This document shows positions 34,337 through 43,002 of a DNA stretch of 49,895 nucleotides, in pieces; within the stretch, counting starts at the first letter, position 1, and each line of letters starts with the position of its first letter. The stretch covers positions 1-49,895 of the forward strand of contig CAYGLF010000010.1 of NCBI GenBank assembly GCA_964350945.1. Reading direction: 5' to 3'. The stretch comes from CAYGLF01 sp964350945. Its GTDB lineage: Bacteria > Chlamydiota > Chlamydiia > Chlamydiales > JAAZZY01. Under the pieces are notes generated by a model that worked only from the letters and a program-made list of their open reading frames with translations, searched no databases and had not been told where the DNA came from. A program made the translations under genes and the position numbers.

Positions 34337-34371
34337 TTGTCGAGACACTCAAAATCATTTGTTTTAATTTC

Positions 34372-34400
34372 TTGACATTTGCTAAAAGCAATATATTACA
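34372..34400 (+). promoter_or_regulatory. Possible promoter upstream of the autotransporter
   Basis: A perfect TTGACA at 34372-34377 lies just after the duplicated block. The -10 box is poor (TATTAC at 34394-34399, spacing 16). If used, it gives a long leader of about 200 bases before ATG 34610. The ten bases from 34371 (CTTGACATTT) are identical to the -35 region at 42941. Confidence 0.3.
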
Positions 34401-34609
34401 CCTTTATAATTTTATTTGGTAAAAAAAGGACCCAGCTGACCTTCTATTCATTTTAAACGATGTTCAAGTTCAATCCTGGTCCAACAAACGCTTTTATGTA
34501 GTACATCTATAAAAAAAGAATTTTATTTACTAATAAATTGAAAAATGGAACTTAAAGAAACTGTAAAAAAATATTTTTACGCTTAACCCTTAAAGATCAA
34601 AAAAAGTCT

Positions 34610-37387
34610 ATGAAAAAATATTACATTTTATTGATAGTCACACTCATATCCCCTCTTTACACAATAGATTATACCTGGGATGGTGGAAGTACAGGTGACT
34701 GGGAAACTGCTACTAACTGGGATTTGGACCTCAGCTTTCCCAATGCAACCACTGACAAAGCCACATTAGGCGGAAACGATGATTTCACCATCAACTTGAA
34801 TCAAGATATTACATTGCAGCAGCTTGAAATCACCGTCAATACGGGAAGGAGTGTGGACCTTGAAAATGTGGGCGATACTCGCAAAATTACTTTCTCAGGA
34901 GCAGGTGATGGAGTTGCTATTTATATGTCCACAAATCAAATGGAAGGACTTACAATTAATCAAAATGTAGAACTTGCAGAAAATGAAGATTTTAGGTTTC
35001 AAATTGAAAATAACGAGACTGATAACAGTGCTTTAACATTCAAAGGAACTTTCACAGCGCTTACAAACTCTAATTTATTAATTTCAGCAGATTACATCAA
35101 TGATATCACCTTTGAAAACGATGTTACTTTTAATGGAGGAACCATCACATTACAAAGCAATAATTCGAGTATTCCAGAGTTAACTTTCAATACAACCACC
35201 ACCTCTCCGATTACAATTGCGGCCCCTATCACGACCAATGATGGGTGGATTAACACAACAACAAGCAGCACAGGAACAGTCATTTTTACAGAAGTTGTTT
35301 CAGCTGGAGTATATGCTGCTTTAGACAGCAACGTACAAATTCAAAAACCGTGGGCCGTAGACATAAGATATTCGAAAGATCTAACCTTTCTATTTGCGGA
35401 GGATACTGTTATAAGCAGTGGAATTCAAGCAAATGGAGTTTCTTCTCATCTCATTATTGATGGGGATTCGAAAGTGACATTTAACGATGAGCTAAGTTTT
35501 TCTCTCTTTAATCAAGCTACAATAAGCGCAAATAGCACCGCGGAATTTAGATATCTTATTAGGTACGCGGGATCAGCCATAATCAACAACTTTGGCTCGC
35601 TGATTTTAAATCCAAGTTACCCTATCCAATATAACATAAACCTATTAGAGTCAGGCCCCCTAACCATTACAGGCAACAGCACAGCGACCGTTTCTGGAGA
35701 TCTAACAGGATACTCAGGAGCCATCACCATTGAAGATGGAACCACGTTAAATCTTCAGGCGAACGCAGGGTCAGTGGCCGATCTTGAAGCAGCTTTAGCA
35801 CCTGTAACTGTGACAGTCGATGCTGGTGGAACCCTTCAGTCAGAAGCAACGATTGTCGGAACGCTTGTGAACAATGGAACGGTCATTGTAGGAGATGGAG
35901 TAGGAGATACGCTTACTGTCACAGATTACACCCAAAGTAGCGAGGCGGCTCTTGAAATTGACATTGCGCCCACAACCATAGCTGATAAGATCGTAGTTAC
36001 AAATGACGCCAATCTTGCTGGAGATATTAATCTAACCGTGGCTAATGGCTCTTATACCAAAGGGTCACAATTTACGATTCTTACAGCGAATGCTATTACG
36101 GGAACTTTTGACCAGGTCATTGAGGACCACCCCTATGACTTTCGCTTGATCCATCAGACCAACCAGGTGCTTTTAGAGCTGATTCAACCTGTGGTCCAAT
36201 TACCAACCCCTGTTAACCTTTTAGGCTTTAATGCTCGTAGTGCTGCAAATTATCTGTATAACCAAGTGCTACAAGACATTGACACCGTTGTTACAGAAAC
36301 AGACTTTGAAGTGGTTGGTAATTTAATTGCAGCTTTACCCGCAGATGAATTTGGAGAAGCGATCGTTCGCATTTCTCCGCTGGCAAGTATGGGGCTTGTC
36401 TACCCTAAAATGAAAAGTGACTTTGAGATGGCTGTCATTTTAGATAAGCAGTACAAGAAATCGAAACGGATGTGCCAGGAGTTTCAAGCAACGGATGAAA
36501 GACTCTCTGATATCCCTTTATATGCTCAGCCACAAACAGGGTTCTTTATAGAGCCTGTTGGAGTTTTCTTAAACCAACGTGCGCGTCAAGGGCCTTTACC
36601 TAAAATTGGGCAGGTTCCTTTCACATCGCAGACTTATGGCTTTGGAACAGGTTTTGAAACAGTTTTAAATCATCAGTTTGTCGTCGAGGGAGGACTTGGG
36701 TACACTCACTCGAATATCCAATGGAAACAAAACTATGGAAATGGCAATTGGAGCTCTTTGTACATCGCCCCTTTCTTTGGGTGGTTTAACCAAAATGCAT
36801 TTGCAAATGTAATGTGCATGGGCGTTTTTAACTTTCACCAACTCAACCGCAAAATCGTGTTTAGTGGATTTGAAAGAACAGCTAAAAGCTCTTTTAACAG
36901 TTATGACTTTTTAATCAGATTAAATGGAGGAGTACGCTTTTATTTGAAAAAAGGGTTTTGGCTAGAACCAGAAGGAACTTTAAACACCCTGTTTACAAGA
37001 ACTGAAAGCTTTCAAGAAAAGGATGCAGTGGGCCTAAACCTTCATGTCAACAGCCGCAGTGACACTGTCATGCAACCCAGTTTAAGATTTAACTTTCTCA
37101 AAGAGTTTACCAGCAAGACAATGTACTTTGCTCCTAAAATTTATCTAGGATGGCTCTCTGACATTCTTTTTCATTCTCAAAATACCCATGCGCGCTTTAA
37201 CAGCGCTCCGAATTATTTTTTGTTTGAAACAATTGGATATCGAGAAACCACCGATCAACTGATTGTTGGAGCACAGCTCTATGCTCAAAAATACAACCAA
37301 TTTTTATGGACGATCAACTTTGAAACAGCTCTTTTCAGTAAACTAGAAGTCTATACTGCTAAAGCGAAGTTTGAATGGATGTTTTAG
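34610..37387 (+). CDS. Autotransporter with beta-helical passenger
   Basis: 925 residues. A signal peptide (MKKYYILLIVTLISPLYTI) is followed by YTWDGGSTGDWETATNW, the motif that opens many autotransporter passengers. A long Ser/Thr/Asn-rich region with short parallel beta-helix-like strands (about 60-510) includes GGTLQSEATIVGTLVNNGTV. A linker and a C-terminal barrel (about 640-925), ending in Phe (FEWMF), complete a type V architecture. No Pmp-type GGAI/FxxN repeats stand out, so it is a generic autotransporter and not a classical Pmp. It should be surface-displayed. It lies alone between the two halves of a duplicated permease region. Confidence 0.88.
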   Translation: MKKYYILLIVTLISPLYTIDYTWDGGSTGDWETATNWDLDLSFPNATTDKATLGGNDDFTINLNQDITLQQLEITVNTGRSVDLENVGDTRKITFSGAGDGVAIYMSTNQMEGLTINQNVELAENEDFRFQIENNETDNSALTFKGTFTALTNSNLLISADYINDITFENDVTFNGGTITLQSNNSSIPELTFNTTTTSPITIAAPITTNDGWINTTTSSTGTVIFTEVVSAGVYAALDSNVQIQKPWAVDIRYSKDLTFLFAEDTVISSGIQANGVSSHLIIDGDSKVTFNDELSFSLFNQATISANSTAEFRYLIRYAGSAIINNFGSLILNPSYPIQYNINLLESGPLTITGNSTATVSGDLTGYSGAITIEDGTTLNLQANAGSVADLEAALAPVTVTVDAGGTLQSEATIVGTLVNNGTVIVGDGVGDTLTVTDYTQSSEAALEIDIAPTTIADKIVVTNDANLAGDINLTVANGSYTKGSQFTILTANAITGTFDQVIEDHPYDFRLIHQTNQVLLELIQPVVQLPTPVNLLGFNARSAANYLYNQVLQDIDTVVTETDFEVVGNLIAALPADEFGEAIVRISPLASMGLVYPKMKSDFEMAVILDKQYKKSKRMCQEFQATDERLSDIPLYAQPQTGFFIEPVGVFLNQRARQGPLPKIGQVPFTSQTYGFGTGFETVLNHQFVVEGGLGYTHSNIQWKQNYGNGNWSSLYIAPFFGWFNQNAFANVMCMGVFNFHQLNRKIVFSGFERTAKSSFNSYDFLIRLNGGVRFYLKKGFWLEPEGTLNTLFTRTESFQEKDAVGLNLHVNSRSDTVMQPSLRFNFLKEFTSKTMYFAPKIYLGWLSDILFHSQNTHARFNSAPNYFLFETIGYRETTDQLIVGAQLYAQKYNQFLWTINFETALFSKLEVYTAKAKFEWMF

Positions 37388-37475
37388 AGGTGTCAAATAA
37401 TTTTCTATTTCATAGAATCGCTTGTTAAGAAAAAAAAATTATTTGTAAACGTTATTATTAAAGAGTTTATCCGCT

Positions 37476-38067
37476 AAGGTGGTGCATGTACTGATGCACT
37501 CAGAGCTTGCCAAAGGAAAGTTTTGGGTAGAACCTCTAGATGAAATCTGTGCACTTTGATTATAGGCAATCTAACACGCGTTTTAAGCGCTTCGTTGAAA
37601 AGAATCCAAATATCAAAATAAATCCCCAGAGCGCGGCAAAACTTGCCCAGAATGGAAGGTAGCCAGACTGCCCAATAATTGCTGCCCGTGAAATTTCCAT
37701 GGTATAAGATAGTGGGTCGATCAGAAGGAGCACTCCCACCCATTTAGAAAGCTTTTGAGCTGACTCCCAGTTGAAGAAATAACACCCCAAGATAAAAAGG
37801 GGGTTTAAAAATCTAAAGTAAATGCGGGAGAGGTCATTGACCTTGTGCAGCATTGCTGTGATCCATAAAGCAAAAAAACCAAAGAAGATATTTACTGTGA
37901 TAAAGGCGAGCACAAGCTGAACCCAATGGATTTGCCCCAGCTGAAGTTGTTTCCAAAAAATGGCTTTCCCCACAAAATAAAGGGGGATAGAGAGAAGCGC
38001 TGACTGTATTGCCCATGATAGAGCGAAGTAGGAAAAAATAGCTGTAGATGAAATGGGGAGCATTAAC
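37476..38067. repeat. Right copy of the duplicated block
   Basis: Counterpart of 33880-34336. It includes a non-coding 84-base scrap of the decarboxylase-like gene end (37476-37559) and most of the intact permease. The 135 bases 37759-37893 are absent from the left copy. Left and right copies converge exactly at AAGGTGGTGC (37476) and part after CATTAAC (38067). Confidence 0.95.
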
Positions 38068-38336
38068 AAGTAAGAGATTGTACGATCGCCCTGGATGTCA
38101 TTTATCAATGTTCCAGCTTGTCCAATTAAATCAAACAGGGCAAAGCTTACGATCGCCCCGACCATGATAAATAACCCATATTTACCGCCCACTCCCATTT
38201 TAGGAACAAAATATCCAAAGACAAGAATCCACGTTGTAAAGGTAATCATTGTGTCAAAAAGTTTGCCGCAATATTTTTTTTTAAAAACGAGCATATCTCG
38301 CCTTAAAAGTTGAGTGAAGATATGGAAAAATATCAT
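37560..38336 (-). CDS. ABC-2 type transporter permease
   Basis: 258 residues with six membrane helices, the ABC-2 family permease used to export drugs, lipids or polysaccharides. Segments such as ITFTTWILVFGYFVPKM, FIMVGAIVSFALFDLIG and FSYFALSWAIQSALLSIPLYF are the helices, and the C-terminal LLLIDPLSYTMEISRAA is typical. It starts on the base after the ATPase stop (TAG then ATG), so it is coupled with the ATPase. The substrate is unknown. A dead copy lies at 33964. Confidence 0.9.
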   Translation of the reverse strand: MIFFHIFTQLLRRDMLVFKKKYCGKLFDTMITFTTWILVFGYFVPKMGVGGKYGLFIMVGAIVSFALFDLIGQAGTLINDIQGDRTISYLLMLPISSTAIFSYFALSWAIQSALLSIPLYFVGKAIFWKQLQLGQIHWVQLVLAFITVNIFFGFFALWITAMLHKVNDLSRIYFRFLNPLFILGCYFFNWESAQKLSKWVGVLLLIDPLSYTMEISRAAIIGQSGYLPFWASFAALWGFILIFGFFSTKRLKRVLDCL

Positions 38337-39083
38337 CTAACGACTCTCCTTTTGAATAGCTAGAAGAACACCTTCTAGTTTGTCCGCACCATAATTTTTT
38401 TTGACTTCTTCTAAAGAGCCGACCGCTTTGATCTGCCCTTGATCAATCATACACACGCGGTCAGCAAGCACTTCTGCTTCTTCTAAGTAGTGAGTGGTCA
38501 AAATTACTGTCACTCCTTGAGCGCGTAGGTTTTTAATAATTTCCCAAAGCTCATAGCGAATATGCGGGTCGAGACCCACGGTAGGTTCATCTAAAATGAC
38601 AAATTGAGGGCTATGAATTAAAGAGCGAGCAATTAAAAAGCGTTGTTTGTAACCGCCAGACAAGGTGGAAGATTTTGCGTCTTTATACGCTGAAAGGCCC
38701 AATGCATCGATCAGCTCCTTTTTTCGCTGTAGTATCTGTGGATCTTTCATTCCAAAAAAACGACCCGCAAAAAGGAGGTTTTCATTGAGAGTCAGCAGAG
38801 GGTTTAAATTGGGTTTTTGAGGGCAAAAACCAACTTGTTTGCGGTAGGAATTAAGCTGTTTATAAATTGACACACCCTTGTACAAAACATCTCCTGAAGT
38901 TGGAGGTGTTAACGAGGCTAGGATAGAAGATAGCGTGGTTTTTCCCGCTCCATTGACACCTAGCAGTCCCAAAACCTCTCCAGGATAGATCTCAAAAGAG
39001 ACGTCTTTAAGGGCATGGCGAGTCTTTTTATGACTTTCGTAGACTTTCGAGATGTGTTTAACGGTAATAAACTGAAGAGACAT
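38337..39083 (-). CDS. ABC transporter ATP-binding protein (ABC-2 exporter)
   Basis: 248 residues. Walker A is GVNGAGKTTL, Q-loop GFCPQKPNLN, signature LSGGYKQRFLIARSL, Walker B FVILDEPTVGLDP, H-loop TTHYLEEAE. It pairs with the permease downstream to form an exporter of the ABC-2 type. The ATG at 39083 (MSLQFITVKHISKVYE) is preferred to a longer TTG start because the domain begins there, though no strong ribosome site is seen. It is divergent from the malic enzyme gene with 45 bases between, so the two share one promoter region. Confidence 0.92.
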   Translation of the reverse strand: MSLQFITVKHISKVYESHKKTRHALKDVSFEIYPGEVLGLLGVNGAGKTTLSSILASLTPPTSGDVLYKGVSIYKQLNSYRKQVGFCPQKPNLNPLLTLNENLLFAGRFFGMKDPQILQRKKELIDALGLSAYKDAKSSTLSGGYKQRFLIARSLIHSPQFVILDEPTVGLDPHIRYELWEIIKNLRAQGVTVILTTHYLEEAEVLADRVCMIDQGQIKAVGSLEEVKKNYGADKLEGVLLAIQKESR

Positions 39084-39128
39084 GAAAAGCAGTATTGTTG
39101 ATTTGAAATTTAACAACAAGGAATTTGG

Positions 39129-40883
39129 ATGTGCATAGACAAAAAGTCTTCAATAAGATATTGGCAAATACATGCGTATATGGAGGATCTGAAAATTAAC
39201 GAAGAACCTTATATAGGAGTAGACAAGTCCGGTTACGAGCTGGTTCACTCCTCCATTTTAAATAAAGGAATGGCATTTAGTGAAAAAGAGAGAGATGACT
39301 TTCATTTGCATGGGCTGATTCCTCCCCATATTGCAACTTTAGAAGAGCAGCAAACACGCTCTTACCAAGCATTCAAGAGGAAATCTTCTGACTTGGAAAG
39401 ATATATTTACCTAAGAGACCTGCAAGATTCTAACGAGACTCTGTTTTATAATTTGCTTTGTGAATATATCGAAGAGATGATGCCAATTGTTTATACCCCC
39501 ACCGTGGGTCTTGGATGTCAAAATTTTAGTCAGATCTATCGAAGACCTCGCGGTCTCTTTATCTCATACCCTCTTAAAGATCGGATGGAGCAAATATTAG
39601 CAGATGTTAATTTTAATTCTACAGAAGTGATTGTCGTCTCTGATGGTGAACGGATCTTAGGACTTGGAGATCAGGGAGCTGGAGGGATGGGAATTCCTAT
39701 TGGTAAGCTGGCAGTCTACAGTGCTTGTGCGGGTATTCACCCAAGAACCACACTACCGATTGTCCTCGATGTGGGGACGGATAACCCCAAGCTGATTTCT
39801 GATCCTTTATATATTGGCTGGAAACATGAGCGGATACGAGGAGAGGAGTACGATGAGTTCATCGATCTCTTTGTCAAAGCGGTTAAAAAAAGATTTCCTA
39901 AAGTTCTCTTGCAGTGGGAAGATTTTGCTAAGGGAAATGCGACCAAAATTTTAAATCGCTATCGAGATCAATTGTGCACATTCAATGATGATGTTCAAGG
40001 GACCGCCTCTGTGGTGTTGGGCACTTTTCTAGCTGCTATAAAAAGCTCTCAAATTCCTCTTGAGAAACACCGGATTGTGGTGGCAGGGGGTGGAGGGGCC
40101 GGCTGTGGTATTAGCAAGTTGATCTTAGAGACAATTATTAAATCGGGGATAGAGGAAAAAGAAGCATTAAAAAATCTATTTTTAGTTGATAGAGAGGGGC
40201 TTTTAACCACAAAAAGTACCAAAGTGCTGCCTTTTCAGGAAAGATTTTGTCATCCTGTTGAGGACCTAAAAGCGTGGGGTGTTTCAGTTGCAGAGCCTAT
40301 CAGCTTGAAAGACGTGATCAAACATTCAAAAGCAACAGTTTTGATAGGGGTTACTGGGCAAGCCGGACTTTTTACCCAAGAGATGGTTTCCCAAATGGCC
40401 TCTAACTGCCCTTGCCCCATCATTTTTCCGCTATCCAACCCAACGTCATGTGCAGAAGCTCACCCACAAGATTTAATGACCTGGTCTCAAAATAAAGCTT
40501 TGGTTGGAACCGGAAGCCCATTTGGAAAAATAAAGCGTGGGTCCCATGTTTTTAAAGTGGACCAAACCAATAACGCCTATATTTTTCCCGGCCTAGGACT
40601 CGGGGTGATTTCAGTTGGGGCTTCTCGCATTACTGATAGCATGTTTTACAAAGCATCTGTAGCACTTGCCAACCTATCTCCCGCTTTGAAGAATTCCCAA
40701 GGAAATCTGTTGCCCTCTTTAGAGGATAGTCGTAAAATAGCTCTAAAAATAGCAATGGCTGTTGGTCAAGAAGCTATAGATAGTAAGCTTGCAGAGCCTA
40801 TGAATAAAACTGCTCTTAAAGCTTGTATCTTAAAAAGAATGTGGCATCCGATCTACTATCCGTATCAGAAAATGGAACCTTGA
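39129..40883 (+). CDS. NAD-dependent malic enzyme
   Basis: Oxidatively decarboxylates malate to pyruvate, giving NADH. Of 584 residues, the N-terminal domain has MPIVYTPTVG and RGLFIS, and the core has ILGLGDQGAGGMGIPIGKL, LDVGTDN, QWEDFAKGNA and FNDDVQGTA. The NAD fold is VVAGGGGAGCGIS, and IFPLSNPTS follows. All expected catalytic Tyr, Lys and Asp positions appear filled. This is the MaeA/SfcA type. The ATG at 39129 has AAGGAA six bases upstream; the family start could be 39180. It is co-transcribed with the MFS gene (two bases between). Confidence 0.95.
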   Translation: MCIDKKSSIRYWQIHAYMEDLKINEEPYIGVDKSGYELVHSSILNKGMAFSEKERDDFHLHGLIPPHIATLEEQQTRSYQAFKRKSSDLERYIYLRDLQDSNETLFYNLLCEYIEEMMPIVYTPTVGLGCQNFSQIYRRPRGLFISYPLKDRMEQILADVNFNSTEVIVVSDGERILGLGDQGAGGMGIPIGKLAVYSACAGIHPRTTLPIVLDVGTDNPKLISDPLYIGWKHERIRGEEYDEFIDLFVKAVKKRFPKVLLQWEDFAKGNATKILNRYRDQLCTFNDDVQGTASVVLGTFLAAIKSSQIPLEKHRIVVAGGGGAGCGISKLILETIIKSGIEEKEALKNLFLVDREGLLTTKSTKVLPFQERFCHPVEDLKAWGVSVAEPISLKDVIKHSKATVLIGVTGQAGLFTQEMVSQMASNCPCPIIFPLSNPTSCAEAHPQDLMTWSQNKALVGTGSPFGKIKRGSHVFKVDQTNNAYIFPGLGLGVISVGASRITDSMFYKASVALANLSPALKNSQGNLLPSLEDSRKIALKIAMAVGQEAIDSKLAEPMNKTALKACILKRMWHPIYYPYQKMEP

Positions 40884-40885
40884 AT

Positions 40886-42127
40886 ATGAGAAAAATTCCG
40901 CGCGGCCTCTCAGCGCCCTTATTATCTTTAGCCTTTCTCATGCTCTCTAATGGTTTTTTTATGACCTTTGTCAGTGCTAAGTTGCACCTTGAAGGCTATT
41001 CCTCAATGGCTATTGGATCGATCCAAGGAAGCTACTATGCAGGATTTTTAATTGCAGCCTTGCGTTCAGAGTATTTAATTCAAAGAATCAAGCATATCCG
41101 CGCTTTTTCATTTTTTGCCTCTATTACAGTAGCCTGCACTCTCGCAACCGTCTTTGCCCACCATTTGATTCTATGGATCGTGATGCGATTTGTTATGGGA
41201 ATCTGTATTGCCGCTTTATATGTTGTTATTGAAAGTTGGTTATTAACAACGAGTACCTCCAAAAATAGAGGGATTATTTTAGCCCTTTATATGGCTTCTC
41301 TCTATATCTCGCAGTCCTTAAGTCAGTATATCATCAATTTTGTGGAGATTGAATCGATGATGGCTTTTATTGTTGCCGGAATTTTAGCCTCGATTTCTAT
41401 CTTGCCGGTAACCTTTACTCACACCAGGATCCCGGAGATGGAGCCGCCACATCCAAGCGCTCTTTTTAATTTTTTGGTAATTTCTCCTTTAGGAACCACT
41501 GGGGCAATCTTAGCAGGCGTTATGTTAGGAAGCCTCTATACTTTTGGTCCCAACTTTGCTCAATCCTATAATGTGTCGATTGCCAATCTGATGAGTTTGA
41601 CCATTGCTGGGGGTTTTTTACTGCAATATCCCATTGGCCATTTATCCGATATTTTTGATCGCCGTAAAGTCCTTATTTTTGTCTCCTTGATGTCCTTTGT
41701 TGCAGCCACCGCTCTGGTTATCTGCGCAAAGAGTACTTTTTGGGTTTTGTTTTTCTCTTTTGTACTCGGAGGATTTACTTTTACAATTTATCCATTGAGC
41801 ATCGCTCAAGTGCTGGATCGCTGTAAGGCAAGCCAAACAACGACAGTTGCAGGAGTTATGTTATTTGCATATAGCATTGGCGCTGTGATCGGGCCTTTTA
41901 CAGCGCCTATTAGCATCTCAATATTAGGAGATGAAGTAGGTATTTATATTTTCATTGGGTTAGTTTCTCTCCTACTAGTCACTGTAGGTGTTTTGGCTAT
42001 GAGTTTCAAACAGGTGAACCCAAAGAGAAAGCAAGAGGACTTTGTGGCTTTGCCACCCCAAGCTACCTTAGTAAATGACTTAGATCCGCGCACCACTATT
42101 CCTGAAGAAGATCCGAGTAAGCAGTAA
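40886..42127 (+). CDS. MFS transporter (YcaD-like)
   Basis: 413 residues with 12 membrane helices, a major facilitator of the YcaD/CynX-like group. The loop 2-3 motif is altered to QRIKHIRAF, and the loop 8-9 motif is GHLSDIFDRRKVLI. The C-terminus is soluble and acidic. The ATG at 40886 comes two bases after the malic enzyme stop, hence the same operon; a C4-dicarboxylate or related substrate is possible from context, but nothing in the sequence proves it. Confidence 0.88.
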   Translation: MRKIPRGLSAPLLSLAFLMLSNGFFMTFVSAKLHLEGYSSMAIGSIQGSYYAGFLIAALRSEYLIQRIKHIRAFSFFASITVACTLATVFAHHLILWIVMRFVMGICIAALYVVIESWLLTTSTSKNRGIILALYMASLYISQSLSQYIINFVEIESMMAFIVAGILASISILPVTFTHTRIPEMEPPHPSALFNFLVISPLGTTGAILAGVMLGSLYTFGPNFAQSYNVSIANLMSLTIAGGFLLQYPIGHLSDIFDRRKVLIFVSLMSFVAATALVICAKSTFWVLFFSFVLGGFTFTIYPLSIAQVLDRCKASQTTTVAGVMLFAYSIGAVIGPFTAPISISILGDEVGIYIFIGLVSLLLVTVGVLAMSFKQVNPKRKQEDFVALPPQATLVNDLDPRTTIPEEDPSKQ

Positions 42128-42183
42128 ACTACACGGCTATATCAAGCTTAGTGTCTATATTGGATGTATTGAAGAAAGAATGC

Positions 42184-42207
42184 GAGCCACAATAGAAATT
42201 GTGGCTC
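42184..42207. terminator. Bidirectional terminator-like hairpin
   Basis: A perfect 10-bp stem, GAGCCACAAT with ATTGTGGCTC, and loop AGAA between the convergent MFS gene and the small gene at 42227. There is no long T-run on either side, so its strength is uncertain. Confidence 0.65.
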
Positions 42208-42226
42208 AAAGAAAGGGAAGTTTCCT

Positions 42227-42595
42227 CTACGCTTTTTTAGCGTTTTCTGGGTGGTGTGAACAAGCTTCACAGTTATCATTGTGTGTGTAGTTAATGAATA
42301 CTGCAAATTTATAAACTTTGTTCAATCCTTTGAAAAGTCCAGACTCTTTCCCTTCTGGGCTAGACTTAGACATAATTTTTAAGCTAGCAGATTGGATATT
42401 TTTGTCTTTAAGAGTTTCTTTGACTTTTTTCTCGCCTTTTTTATTGGCTTTTTTCTCTCCGATGTAACGGTGGAAAAATTCAGAGTGTCCTGGGCACTTT
42501 TGTACCACGATTTTATTTTCTGTTTGTGTAGGAGCTACTTCTAGTTGTGCGATAGAAGCAACAAGAGCATTATTTTTAACTGCTGATACTGACAT
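42227..42595 (-). CDS. Small Cys/His-containing hypothetical protein
   Basis: 122 residues, very lysine-rich in the middle (KKANKKGEKKVKETLKDK). Two pairs resemble metal ligands: CPGHSEFFHR (about 34-43) and CEACSHHPE (about 109-117). Such spacing could bind zinc or haem, but no known family is seen. The ATG is followed by a short hydrophobic-poor N-terminus. A hairpin beyond its 3' end serves as terminator. The 5' region is AT-rich and includes the assembly gap, so upstream signals cannot be judged. Confidence 0.6.
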   Translation of the reverse strand: MSVSAVKNNALVASIAQLEVAPTQTENKIVVQKCPGHSEFFHRYIGEKKANKKGEKKVKETLKDKNIQSASLKIMSKSSPEGKESGLFKGLNKVYKFAVFINYTHNDNCEACSHHPENAKKA

Positions 42596-42941
42596 TACAA
42601 ATCTCCTTGTTGATTTATTGTACGGGTATATTAAACCAAGGAGATAATTTTAGTTAATAAAAAAGAAGATTAAATAAAAAGNNNNNNNNNNAATAAAAAG
42701 TTATAATTTATAAAATATAAAATAATTTAATTTAATAAACTAAAATTTAACTTATTTTTTAAAGGATAAGATTTGAGGCGGTGAATACATGCTAGTACAG
42801 GTTCGCCTGAATTAATAGGTCCATATTCCCAGGACCAGGGGGTAATTGTAGGATTTTAAACGCAATTTAAGAGTGTTTTCTTAAATACTTTAATAGTAGG
42901 TAGATATGATTTAAAAGAGGCCTTTTCATTCTAAAATTTCC
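42596..42941. other. AT-rich intergenic region with assembly gap
   Basis: No gene seen. It contains ten Ns at 42682-42691 flanked on both sides by AATAAAAAG. The gap size is a placeholder, and sequence may be missing. The promoter of the next gene begins at its right end. Confidence 0.9.
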
Positions 42942-42970
42942 TTGACATTTATTGAGTTTTGTGGTAAAAT
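42942..42970 (+). promoter_or_regulatory. Near-consensus sigma70/sigma66 promoter
   Basis: TTGACA (42942-42947) and TAAAAT (42965-42970) with a 17-base spacer. Transcription should start near 42977, which rules out the longer TTG start at 42952 and sets the gene start at 43003. Confidence 0.85.
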
Positions 42971-43002
42971 ATTCACCTCAAGCAAATAATATAAAGAGGT
43001 TT

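Noticed and set aside
42952..43002. TTG start 17 codons upstream for the SAHH-like gene
   Set aside because: It would start before the predicted transcription start of the TTGACA-17-TAAAAT promoter.
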